DNA of 64,000 nucleotides from Sphingobacterium nematocida (GTDB taxonomy: Bacteria; Bacteroidota; Bacteroidia; Sphingobacteriales; Sphingobacteriaceae). The position numbers were made by a program, and so were the translations under genes. Location: contig NZ_FUZF01000009.1 in the NCBI RefSeq assembly GCF_900168125.1, positions 109,273 to 173,272 on the forward strand, written 5' to 3'. The notes under the pieces were generated by a model. The model made no database searches, was not told the origin of the DNA, and worked only from the letters and a program-made list of their open reading frames with translations. Below, one piece after another: positions 42,668 to 50,600 of this stretch; position 1 is the first letter of the stretch, and each line of letters begins with the position of its first letter.

Positions 42668-45166
42668 TTATTTATCAAAAGCAATGTTGAGAATTATCTC
42701 TGGCCCTGATTTATCGCGCAAGGCTTTGTAATCAATGAGAATGACATTTTGCCCTTTGTTGATATTAAACACGTCTTTAGGCAGAATACTGTCCAGTAGA
42801 ACACCGCTTTGGTCAAACCGTTTCAATCGTCTGTCTTTATCTAAGATCACGTAATCTCCGGGGTTAAGCACAAAAGGTATATCCAATTGATTTATTCCCG
42901 ATTTGAGATGAAGCCCTTCAACTTTTTCCTTTGATGTCGAAGACACGCGTATAACAAATCGTATAGGTTGATTTTCTCCAGCGGAATTAAATACCACTTC
43001 CGAGTGCGTAGGCTTTCCAGGTTCAGTAACTTGGCTATGGTGTTTATAGTCAAAGGTAATCACTGTGTTGTCCTTTCTTTCCAACAGATGGGCAGGAAGG
43101 GTCACTCTGTCATTTTCCTTTTGCAATTGTCCGCCTTCGGGCGCCCATGTTTCAATACGACGTAAACCTGGCTTGTTCAAGTCTCCAGTCAACTCGTACA
43201 ATGTAAATACATTACGCAGCTGTTCTTTCTGTTCTTCCGAAAGTGTCTTCATCATGCGTACTGTCTCCCATCTCTTAATAGCGGTTAAGATCTGTTCCCC
43301 TTCAGGGTTAGCCTTTATAATAGCAGGGGATACATAGAAATCTACACCATTATCGAAACCTGCACAAAGCCCCATAATCCAATTTATATCTTTTAATGTA
43401 GTATTCTCTTTGATACTAAATTGCCCCATCTTTCGAGGTAACAGATCTTCTTTCAACGCTTTCTGTACTCCCAATCGATGATCTAATTGTGACTCACGGA
43501 AGCTCTTGGCCCACCAGGGCTCTCCCCAACTTTCATTCGAAAAGTAGTGCCATGCATAGTGCATAACATCACTGGAATTGGCAACAATATTTTTATTGTC
43601 TAAATGTTTAAAAAACACATCTACAAATCGTTCGCCCCCGTAGCGATTATGTCCAGTAGCTACACCACCTTCTACACCATCAAAGCTGATACGTTCCAAC
43701 TTACCTTCATTAAAAAAACGTGCTAGATTAATAGCTACGCTGTCTTGTAAATTGATATCAGCAAAGAAAACTTTATAGGCATGAGATGCAAGACGTCCTA
43801 CCTGTTGATTCTTTTCGTGTGCAGAAACCACAGTCCCAAAGGCACCTCTTTTACATCCGCTTAATTCTATCAAGCTATTGGAGACTTTAGCCTCGGTATA
43901 TTCAATGATTTCGTCTCCAATTCGAATCGCAAATATTTCGCGATTTTGATTGACATTATTATCTGTTTTAGAAGGGAGTAGATCATCTTTTTTATAGGCT
44001 TTGATTAAGTTGCTATTTTTTAAAATAACAATATTGTCCCCAGGTTCGATTGACTTATGTAGCACAGTCACTGCAGCGAGCTGTAATCCCGGATGAGGCT
44101 TAGGACTGACCAAAGGGTCGTCTGTCGTAATAAAATTAGTCAACGTGTGAGCACCTAGATTCATCTTGCGTTGCTTTGCTTTATCACTACATAAAGCCAG
44201 GGATTTGGTTCCATTTGGAAAAGCCTTGGTATCCAGTTGGTAGGTTCCCCATGTTTTAAAAATACCAGGATGATATACATTGGTGATCCCTGCCCGCTGT
44301 GCAATGTCAAGACATTGATCAATGTTCTGTTCCGTGAAGGAAATAATAAACTTGGAGGATGTTGAATACAGCGACCTTTTGATCCATTCGCCAGAATGGG
44401 TGAGGTGAGGCAGTCCTTCCTGCTGCTCAATACCTTCGATAACGCGAGGCAGAGACGCTGCATCGGTTGTGTAAAACGCAAATGCAGAACCTTTAAGCCT
44501 CGCATCATCCCCCAATACCGGGACAGCTTCGGTCAGTTCTTGAATGAAATTGTCATCTTGTCTTTGTTTAGATCGATTTCGCGTAAAACCCTGAATTACC
44601 GACCCTTTAACGAGTCTTTGAGCAGCATTACCAAACCGTTCGCGATGATCGATCTCAAATCCTCCTGTGCTCTTGATGTTAAGCCCCATGAGACCTACAG
44701 CATCGCTCGAGTTATATACAGCTCCTAGAGATTGTCCCACATTATCATCGAGTAGGGTGTAAATCTGTCCCCATTGCAACAATTCTACTTTGTCTTCATA
44801 CTGTACATTTAATACCTCAAATTTTAGATAATCTGGATGCTTAGTGAGCAAAACCTCTACCTTTACATCTTTAAAATCGAAATTTAAAACTGTACTTTTT
44901 CCCTTGTCTACCCAACTTAATTTTTTGGGATTTTCACTATGTGCTTGTCCAAACCGCTTGATACGTAACAATGAGGAAATAGAATCGGTCAACAAAAGGT
45001 TATTGACTTTATTTCTTTCCCCTATATAGGTAAATTGTCCTTTACTATTAATCGTGACATTTCGATCATTCAATTGTACAGTCAGATCAGACTGGGCAAA
45101 CCCCAGAACAGGCAAACTCATCGTGGCAAAAGCCACTCTGAAAAGAACTCTTTTATAGGTATACAT
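42668..45166 (-). CDS. Large secreted protein, possible TIM-barrel glycosidase
   Basis: From ATG 45166 the product is 832 residues, with a signal peptide (1-24, GFAQ). Residues 25-250 are beta-rich, like the N-terminal sandwich of GH36/GH31-type enzymes. The middle contains FTEQNIDQCLDIAQRAGITNVYHPG and RISFDGVEGG, which read as TIM-barrel strands; the Asp in SFDG could be catalytic. The C-terminus has further beta strands. Relation to alpha-galactosidase-like (clan GH-D) families is a guess. No polysaccharide locus surrounds it. Confidence 0.6.
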   Translation of the reverse strand: MYTYKRVLFRVAFATMSLPVLGFAQSDLTVQLNDRNVTINSKGQFTYIGERNKVNNLLLTDSISSLLRIKRFGQAHSENPKKLSWVDKGKSTVLNFDFKDVKVEVLLTKHPDYLKFEVLNVQYEDKVELLQWGQIYTLLDDNVGQSLGAVYNSSDAVGLMGLNIKSTGGFEIDHRERFGNAAQRLVKGSVIQGFTRNRSKQRQDDNFIQELTEAVPVLGDDARLKGSAFAFYTTDAASLPRVIEGIEQQEGLPHLTHSGEWIKRSLYSTSSKFIISFTEQNIDQCLDIAQRAGITNVYHPGIFKTWGTYQLDTKAFPNGTKSLALCSDKAKQRKMNLGAHTLTNFITTDDPLVSPKPHPGLQLAAVTVLHKSIEPGDNIVILKNSNLIKAYKKDDLLPSKTDNNVNQNREIFAIRIGDEIIEYTEAKVSNSLIELSGCKRGAFGTVVSAHEKNQQVGRLASHAYKVFFADINLQDSVAINLARFFNEGKLERISFDGVEGGVATGHNRYGGERFVDVFFKHLDNKNIVANSSDVMHYAWHYFSNESWGEPWWAKSFRESQLDHRLGVQKALKEDLLPRKMGQFSIKENTTLKDINWIMGLCAGFDNGVDFYVSPAIIKANPEGEQILTAIKRWETVRMMKTLSEEQKEQLRNVFTLYELTGDLNKPGLRRIETWAPEGGQLQKENDRVTLPAHLLERKDNTVITFDYKHHSQVTEPGKPTHSEVVFNSAGENQPIRFVIRVSSTSKEKVEGLHLKSGINQLDIPFVLNPGDYVILDKDRRLKRFDQSGVLLDSILPKDVFNINKGQNVILIDYKALRDKSGPEIILNIAFDK

Positions 45167-45188
45167 AAGTTTATAGGTTTTACAATAA

Positions 45189-45196
45189 CAAATATA
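45189..45196 (-). promoter_or_regulatory. Putative -7 box of the large secreted gene
   Basis: Minus-strand TATATTTG matches TAnnTTTG, 22 nt before ATG 45166. Confidence 0.5.
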
Positions 45197-45368
45197 AATA
45201 GAATCTGTATCTAAAGCCTCCCAAACAACAAGATTACACAATCGATTGTATAAAAATACACACCGTGAAGACAAGGTTGTCTTTTTACTTTATAGATTTC
45301 CTTTATAAAAGGATTTAAATGGATGAGGAGAACTACAAAATTCGCTTTTATATTTCGACGCAATTATA

Positions 45369-45399
45369 TTGCTTGTAAAGGCGAATTTATGTAGGTTTG
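45369..45399 (+). promoter_or_regulatory. mnmE promoter placing the start at the ATG
   Basis: TTG (45369-45371), 20 bp, TAGGTTTG (45392-45399), then TCCA and ATG. The spacing predicts a leaderless mRNA, as at guaA. Confidence 0.6.
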
Positions 45400-45403
45400 T
45401 CCA

Positions 45404-46783
45404 ATGTCTACAAACGGATTAATCTCTCAAGATACTATCGTAGCTTTGGCTACGTCTCCCGGTGCCCAAGGTGCTATCGCTGTAATTCGCGTTTCAGGAA
45501 ATGAAGCTATTACTATTGTAAACGATGTCTTTAAAGGAAAAGATCTGATCAAGCAGGAATCGCACACCATACATTTTGGCACAATCCGGGATGGAGAAGA
45601 AGTCCTGGATGAAGTCCTCGTTTCGTTGTTTGTAGCTCCCAACTCGTATACTAAAGAGAATGCCGTAGAGATTTCGACGCACAACTCAAAGTATATCATA
45701 GAACGAGTCATCAATTTACTGATAAAAAGGGGCGCACGTGCTGCTCGTGCCGGAGAGTTTACGTTACGAGCCTTTCTGAATGGAGGCCTTGATTTATCCC
45801 AGGCGGAAGCAGTGGCAGATTTGATTGCATCCAATTCAGCAGCTTCTCATCAAGTGGCCATGCAGCAAATGCGCGGTGGTTTTTCTAATCAATTGAGAAA
45901 ACTACGAGAAGATTTAGTTCATTTTGCTTCATTGATAGAATTAGAGTTGGATTTTTCGGAGGAGGATGTCGAGTTTGCCAACCGTGATCAACTTAAAGGA
46001 TTGGTTCAACAGATCTATAGTGTTATCACCAAACTAATCCAGTCCTTTGAGCAAGGCAATGTATTAAAAAATGGTGTTCCTGTCGTCATCGCAGGAAAGC
46101 CCAATGTGGGTAAATCCACACTATTGAATGCTTTATTGAACGAAGAGCGTGCAATTGTTTCAGATATAGCGGGTACTACTCGTGACACCATAGAAGATGA
46201 AATAAATATTCATGGAGTTACTTTCCGGTTCATTGATACAGCGGGGATTAGAGATACTGAAGACGTTATTGAAGCAAAAGGAGTAGAGCGTACACGGGAA
46301 AAGATGAAACAGGCCCGATTAATTATCTATTTGTTCGACCCTATACAAGATCGTATCGAAACTGTTCAACAGCAGATCGCCGAGGTGAAAGATCTAAACA
46401 TACCATTCGTAGTCATTATTAATAAAAGTGATCTATTGTCTGATGAGGACAAACTGGAATACGCCATCTTAAATCCATTATATATATCAGCCAAAGAACA
46501 GACTGGTATAGAAGAACTTAAAACTGAATTATTGAATCAGGTAAATCTCTCAAATATCAACACAGATGATGTAATGGTCACCAATATACGTCATGTCGAA
46601 GCGCTACAACATACGCAAGTAGCCTTAGAACGCGTGTTATTTGGTATCGATAATCCAGTCACTTCCGATTTCTTGGCAATGGACATCCGACAGTCTTTGC
46701 ATCATTTGGGAGAGATAACCGGAACGGTGACTACGGACGATTTGTTAGAGAATATATTTTCGAAGTTCTGTATCGGGAAGTAA
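45404..46783 (+). CDS. mnmE: tRNA modification GTPase MnmE
   Basis: MnmE works with MnmG to add (carboxymethyl)aminomethyl groups at C5 of wobble uridine-34 in tRNAs. The 459-residue protein has the N-terminal tetrahydrofolate-binding domain (TIVALATSPGAQGAIAVIRVSG), helical domain, and inserted G domain with P-loop GKPNVGKS, switch DIAGTTRDTI, DTAG and NKSD. The C-terminal catalytic Cys is in FCIGK, the last five residues. No Shine-Dalgarno before the ATG. Full length; identification is secure. Confidence 0.98.
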   Translation: MSTNGLISQDTIVALATSPGAQGAIAVIRVSGNEAITIVNDVFKGKDLIKQESHTIHFGTIRDGEEVLDEVLVSLFVAPNSYTKENAVEISTHNSKYIIERVINLLIKRGARAARAGEFTLRAFLNGGLDLSQAEAVADLIASNSAASHQVAMQQMRGGFSNQLRKLREDLVHFASLIELELDFSEEDVEFANRDQLKGLVQQIYSVITKLIQSFEQGNVLKNGVPVVIAGKPNVGKSTLLNALLNEERAIVSDIAGTTRDTIEDEINIHGVTFRFIDTAGIRDTEDVIEAKGVERTREKMKQARLIIYLFDPIQDRIETVQQQIAEVKDLNIPFVVIINKSDLLSDEDKLEYAILNPLYISAKEQTGIEELKTELLNQVNLSNINTDDVMVTNIRHVEALQHTQVALERVLFGIDNPVTSDFLAMDIRQSLHHLGEITGTVTTDDLLENIFSKFCIGK

Positions 46784-46855
46784 TTATTCGAAGAAAATAA
46801 ATTTCGCTTATAGAACAATGTTTTACATTTTTCAGTTAGCTGGCACCTAAATAAA

Positions 46856-46897
46856 AAAGACTTTGATAAGTTTTTAAACTTATCGAAGTCTTTTTGC
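46856..46897. terminator. Terminator after mnmE
   Basis: A 20-bp arm (46856-46875) pairs with 46878-46897 with one G-T and no large bulge, around a TT loop, with T's at the end. A second copy of one arm (46900-46917) follows directly. Confidence 0.85.
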
Positions 46898-46959
46898 AAA
46901 CTCATCGAAGTCTTTTCTAAAAGTTAACCTGTTCTTTTTTCGAAAAAAACACCTGAAAA

Positions 46960-46989
46960 AAGCCGGCATTTCACAGGAAATGCCGGCTT
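46960..46989 (-). terminator. Terminator of the HU-like gene
   Basis: AAGCCGGCATTTC (46960-46972) and GAAATGCCGGCTT (46977-46989) pair perfectly around ACAG. On the minus strand the stem is followed by a T-run. Confidence 0.85.
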
Positions 46990-47009
46990 AGCCCTAGAAA
47001 TAGAAAACT

Positions 47010-47396
47010 TTAAGATCCATTTTTCTTAAAAGTTAACCTCTGCATGATGTCGCGAATCTGCTTTCCTGCATGAAATAATAGCTTAGCGTTAGTAATACTA
47101 CTGCTATTAACATCTTCTTCAAGTTCGAATCCCACACTTTTAGCTGCCAGTCTAAAGGAGCCCATATCGCCTAATCTTACAATATATCCTCTGGATATAT
47201 TGCGAGGAATCTCTCTGATCAAACTTTGCAAAACTGCATATACATCTGATTGCGTGATTGATGAAGAATGTGAAATATCCGCAGAAAGCTCTTCTAGTGT
47301 AATCTCACCGCTATGTATCGGGCGAGCGTAAAATTTCTTAGGTGCATTAAGATCACCTGGTTTTCCGATTTCTCTAACATTAAACTTAATTGCCAT
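47010..47396 (-). CDS. HU-like DNA-binding protein (HU-HIG type)
   Basis: A 128-residue protein of the Bacteroidota HU-related family. ARPIHSGEITLEELSADISHSSSITQSDVYAVLQSL is the helical dimer part. GYIVRLGDMGSFRLAAKSVGFELEEDV is the DNA-binding beta arm. These proteins bend or coat DNA and are often found in phage-like and CRISPR/PUL-free accessory islands. It is followed by a strong terminator, and stands with a small HTH gene and an SNase on the same strand. Confidence 0.9.
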   Translation of the reverse strand: MAIKFNVREIGKPGDLNAPKKFYARPIHSGEITLEELSADISHSSSITQSDVYAVLQSLIREIPRNISRGYIVRLGDMGSFRLAAKSVGFELEEDVNSSSITNAKLLFHAGKQIRDIMQRLTFKKNGS

Positions 47397-47624
47397 TTTT
47401 TTACCTTTTAAATTTTTATAAATTAATTAATACATCCTGCCTTCGGAGGGTACCACGTTCCGATCGACATTGTAAAGGTAATCTGAAACAAAAATAGCGG
47501 TGTCGTTTTTGTCGGTATTGACGCAAATGACGGATTTGTCGTATATGGATACTAGAAATGCCTCTTGATAAACGAGATTAGTATCAATAGAAATAAAAAA
47601 AGAAAAGATGTGGTGATAAAGATA

Positions 47625-47825
47625 CTATCGTATAAAGCTATACATTTCAATCATTGGAATTCCTAGGTATTCAGACGCCTGATGTACCGTGACAAGTTGT
47701 TGTCGCCCCAAACCAAACATATCACGAATCTTATTGATAAGACGTTGACACGTACGTTCGCTACGTCCAGTGATCTTTTGAAGATCAGAAGGATAAACCG
47801 TTAATCGTTGTAATGGTGACTTCAT
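47625..47825 (-). CDS. Small HTH protein, 66 aa
   Basis: A 66-residue basic protein: DLQKITGRSERTCQRLINKIRDMFGLGR reads as a helix-turn-helix with an arginine-rich recognition helix. VTVHQASEYLGIPMIEMYSFI resembles the excisionase-type winged helix of DNA-binding domains. It is likely a small DNA-binding protein; family name not known to me. It overlaps no other gene; a 228-bp AT-rich gap separates it from the HU-like gene. Confidence 0.65.
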   Translation of the reverse strand: MKSPLQRLTVYPSDLQKITGRSERTCQRLINKIRDMFGLGRQQLVTVHQASEYLGIPMIEMYSFIR

Positions 47826-47900
47826 ATCTATTTAAAAATCAATCATAATTCAATCCGAATATAAAACATATAAATATAATATCCAATATATATTGCTGAT

Positions 47901-48386
47901 TTAAACCTTTTTAACTTTCTTGATCTTTCTAAAGTCCCATGGCGCCATCGGTTCATAATGCGACCAAATATTGTTTTTGTTTTTTCTAGCTTGTAGCTCG
48001 GCATCCTGATAGGCAGTACTCTTACTATAACTTGGATAATCCCAGGCCAAACCAGCCTGAATAAGCATAAGATTCAGATTAGCTTTATTTTCCAACCACG
48101 CGACTCCTACAATACGACCGTATCTATCTTTGTTCTTTACCTCAATATTGATAAATTTATCAAAGACAAGATTATTGGTGAAGCTTTTTGCCACCTGAAA
48201 ATAATCTTGGCCCTTTTCTGGGCAATCTATCCCATGCAATCTGATTTTTGTTTTCTTTTGAAACTTGTCTACGATAGTAAATGTATCTCCATCTGCAACT
48301 TTTATCACTCGGCCGCTTATATATTTTTGCGCAACACCCTCAAAAACTACCAACAATAAGAGCCCAATCAAGACCATTTTCTTCAT
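47901..48386 (-). CDS. Secreted thermonuclease-like (SNase) protein
   Basis: A 161-residue exported nuclease of the staphylococcal-nuclease OB fold, with a signal peptide ending near residue 19 (EGVAQ). Catalytic Asp is in ADGDTFTI, followed by IRLHGIDCPEKGQ (R/D/E) and KNKDRYGRIVG. C-terminal SYSKSTAYQDAELQARKNKNNIW completes the fold. It degrades DNA and RNA in a calcium-dependent way outside the cytoplasm. Confidence 0.93.
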   Translation of the reverse strand: MKKMVLIGLLLLVVFEGVAQKYISGRVIKVADGDTFTIVDKFQKKTKIRLHGIDCPEKGQDYFQVAKSFTNNLVFDKFINIEVKNKDRYGRIVGVAWLENKANLNLMLIQAGLAWDYPSYSKSTAYQDAELQARKNKNNIWSHYEPMAPWDFRKIKKVKKV

Positions 48387-48503
48387 GCGGCAAAGATAGA
48401 AGAAACGTTAACATTAATCAGATAAAGAGAAGCATGAATCCTTAAGTAGAAGACAGTAAATCCAATAAAATTTCATGACCCGCCAGCTACGTCCAGAAAA
48501 AAA

Positions 48504-48534
48504 AAAATCCTGAAGTGGGGAACTTCAGGATTTT
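48504..48534. other. Hairpin upstream of the FecI-like gene
   Basis: AAAATCCTGAAGT pairs with ACTTCAGGATTTT around a GGGGA loop. A-rich on the left, T's only within the stem on the right. No plus gene lies upstream, so it is either a 5' leader hairpin or a minus-strand terminator. Confidence 0.55.
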
Positions 48535-48558
48535 ACCAAACCAATTATTAACCTAATT

Positions 48559-48606
48559 ATGAAATTATACTGTATAAACGAAGATATAAGAAGCTTAGTA
48601 CCTTAA
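48559..48606 (+). CDS. Candidate 15-residue leader peptide or gene remnant
   Basis: ATG opens a 16-codon frame (MKLYCINEDIRSLVP, stop) directly after a motif ACCAATTATTAACC that commonly precedes Bacteroidota SusC starts. It could be the relic 5' end of a lost SusC gene, a leader peptide for the FecI-like gene, or chance. No coding evidence beyond this. Confidence 0.3.
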   Translation: MKLYCINEDIRSLVP

Positions 48607-48741
48607 AATTACGGTTTAACATATTTTAACAGGTGGATTTATACTTGAAAATTAGTTGAACTTTTTTTGAAAATATCTAAAAAAATAAACATCTTCGCTT
48701 TTGTACTACGCAAATAAATCAATTATAATAAGAGTTAACAA

Positions 48742-49305
48742 ATGACTATGAAGGGATCATTGGGATATAGGTTGTTGTGGGAACGAATAAGAGGAGGGGA
48801 TGAAAGTGCTTTCTTCGACCTATATTCAGCACTTTATAGTGACTTGGTTAATTTTGGTATCCGTACCTGTGGCAATTCGGATATTAGCAGCGAAGCTGTC
48901 GATCAGGTCTTTTCCTCTATATGGGAAAAGATACCTAACCTAGATCGTGTAGAAAACGTACAATCCTATCTATTGACATTCCTAAAAAGAAAAATTTTAA
49001 GACTACTCGAAAAGCAAACTAAAATCAATACTGCTCTCCAGCACCTAAAGGCAGAAGAGGATTGGACTGAAATGCCCTATGATGAATTTATAATTCGTGT
49101 ACAGACAAATGAAATCGTCCAGTTAAGACTTAAAGAAGCCCTTGAAAAATTGACTTTCAGACAAAAGCAAATGATTCATCTAAAGTTCTTTGAAGGCTAT
49201 ACGTATGAGAAAATAGCAGAAACCACCCATATGACTGTAAAGACGGCTTATAACACCCTTTATGATGCCCTCAAAATTCTTAGACAAGAATTAAGCGAAA
49301 TTTAA
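48742..49305 (+). CDS. FecI-like ECF sigma factor
   Basis: A 187-residue ECF sigma factor. Region 2 includes SALYSDLVNFGIRTCGNSDISSEAVDQVFSSIW and region 4 FRQKQMIHLKFFEGYTYEKIAETTHMTVKTAYNTLYDALKILRQ, a helix-turn-helix. Gene order sigma, FecR, SusC(STN), SusD is the standard surface-signalling layout: ligand in SusC relaxes FecR, and this sigma factor switches on the uptake genes. ATG 48742 (MTMK) or 48748 are both possible. Confidence 0.94.
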   Translation: MTMKGSLGYRLLWERIRGGDESAFFDLYSALYSDLVNFGIRTCGNSDISSEAVDQVFSSIWEKIPNLDRVENVQSYLLTFLKRKILRLLEKQTKINTALQHLKAEEDWTEMPYDEFIIRVQTNEIVQLRLKEALEKLTFRQKQMIHLKFFEGYTYEKIAETTHMTVKTAYNTLYDALKILRQELSEI

Positions 49306-49398
49306 ATAGCTATAAATCAACAACATTGATTCTTTTCTGATTTTTCTTTTAGGCAATAATCCCGGTTTCGTGCACTATAGTATAAAACCGCTTAAATA

Positions 49399-50493
49399 AT
49401 GAGCCACAAAGACTACAAAGAAGTAGAAGACTTTCTAATTGACGATACTTTCCAACAATTTTGTTCACAGGAAAACGAACAATGTATCCAATATTGGGAG
49501 CAATATAGATTACAACACCCCGAACAGGAAGAAACGATAGCACGTGCACAACGTCTATTCCAAATATTGTCTGGACATAAGAAACCTATAAATTATCAAA
49601 TAGATAAATTACGCGATGTAATCAGCAACAAGAATATTTCTGAAAAGGGAACGCGCTGGAACAAGCCTACCACCTATATACAGATTGCAGCTGGACTGGC
49701 TATATGTGGCTTTGCATATTTATGGTATACTAAAAACGCAAATACCTTACCTCAGGATATCGAAATGGTAGCGGTGCAAGAAGTATATCAAACGGTAAAG
49801 GGAGAGAAAAAGACATTTGCCCTAATGGATGGAACTTTGGTAACACTAAATTCGGCGAGCAAGCTTCAAATTGATAAAGATTTTGGAAAATCTAACCGAC
49901 AAGTATTTTTAGAAGGTGAAGCTTATCTGGATGTTAAGAAAGATACGGATAAGCCTTTTATATTGCACACCAACGAATTCGATATCCGGGTTTTAGGAAC
50001 TTCATTTAATGTAAAATCTTATCCGGATGAACTGGCCTCCGAAGCCTTACTTATCGAAGGCTTGATAGAACTGAAAAGCAAGGGCAGAAATGAGAATTCT
50101 ATTATTATAAAACCCAATCAAAAAGTAACCATCTATAAAAATGAGCTGGCAACAGTCGCACCAAAACCGACAAGCAAAGCTATAAAAGTAAAGGCAGATG
50201 TAAAAGAGATAGCCATTCAGGATGTAGTGAGTAACGCAGACAATGAAGTATCGGATATTGCTTGGAAAGAAAACAGGCTGGCTATGGTTGATCAAGATTT
50301 TAATGAACTGAAATCTGTACTCGAACGCTGGTATGATGTCAACATAACCTTAAAAGGAGATGCCATTGGCAATTACCGATTTACGGCTACGTTTAGAGAG
50401 GAATCCATTGAGCAAGTACTAAAAGCCTTACAAAAAGTAAAACCCTTTAATTATGAGATATATGAAAAAAACGTGACCATTTATGAGAAATAA
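49399..50493 (+). CDS. FecR-like anti-sigma factor
   Basis: A 364-residue inner-membrane regulator. A cytoplasmic N-terminal sigma-binding part (residues 1-85) precedes one membrane helix (residues 90-110, TTYIQIAAGLAICGFAYLWY). The periplasmic FecR domain includes GEKKTFALMDGTLVTLNSASKLQIDKDFG, EAYLDVKKDTDKPFILHTN and VLGTSFNVKSY. A C-terminal secretin/STN-like domain (FNELKSVLERWYDVNITLKGDAIGNYRFTATFREESIEQVLKALQ) would contact the SusC STN. Classic partner of the upstream sigma factor. Confidence 0.94.
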   Translation: MSHKDYKEVEDFLIDDTFQQFCSQENEQCIQYWEQYRLQHPEQEETIARAQRLFQILSGHKKPINYQIDKLRDVISNKNISEKGTRWNKPTTYIQIAAGLAICGFAYLWYTKNANTLPQDIEMVAVQEVYQTVKGEKKTFALMDGTLVTLNSASKLQIDKDFGKSNRQVFLEGEAYLDVKKDTDKPFILHTNEFDIRVLGTSFNVKSYPDELASEALLIEGLIELKSKGRNENSIIIKPNQKVTIYKNELATVAPKPTSKAIKVKADVKEIAIQDVVSNADNEVSDIAWKENRLAMVDQDFNELKSVLERWYDVNITLKGDAIGNYRFTATFREESIEQVLKALQKVKPFNYEIYEKNVTIYEK

Positions 50494-50494
50494 A

Positions 50495-50522
50495 AAAGGA
50501 TAGCAAAAAATTGCCATCCTTT
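50495..50522 (+). other. Hairpin between fecR and susC
   Basis: AAAGGAT-A-GCAA pairs with TTGC-C-ATCCTTT around an AAAA loop. It may lower expression of distal or protect the susC message; T's are few, so full termination is doubtful. Confidence 0.5.
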
Positions 50523-50600
50523 AACGGAATGATTTAACCTGGCATGCGTAAGCTTCGAACCCATACGCAGCCTATTATAAACTTTAACCAACACTAAAGT

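Larger units (their letters stand above)
48387..48741. other. 355-bp region with hairpin and mini-ORF
   Basis: Holds the hairpin at 48504-48534, the 15-codon mini-ORF at 48559-48606, and then 135 bp of AT-rich DNA before the sigma gene. No clear TAnnTTTG box. See separate entries. Confidence 0.5.
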
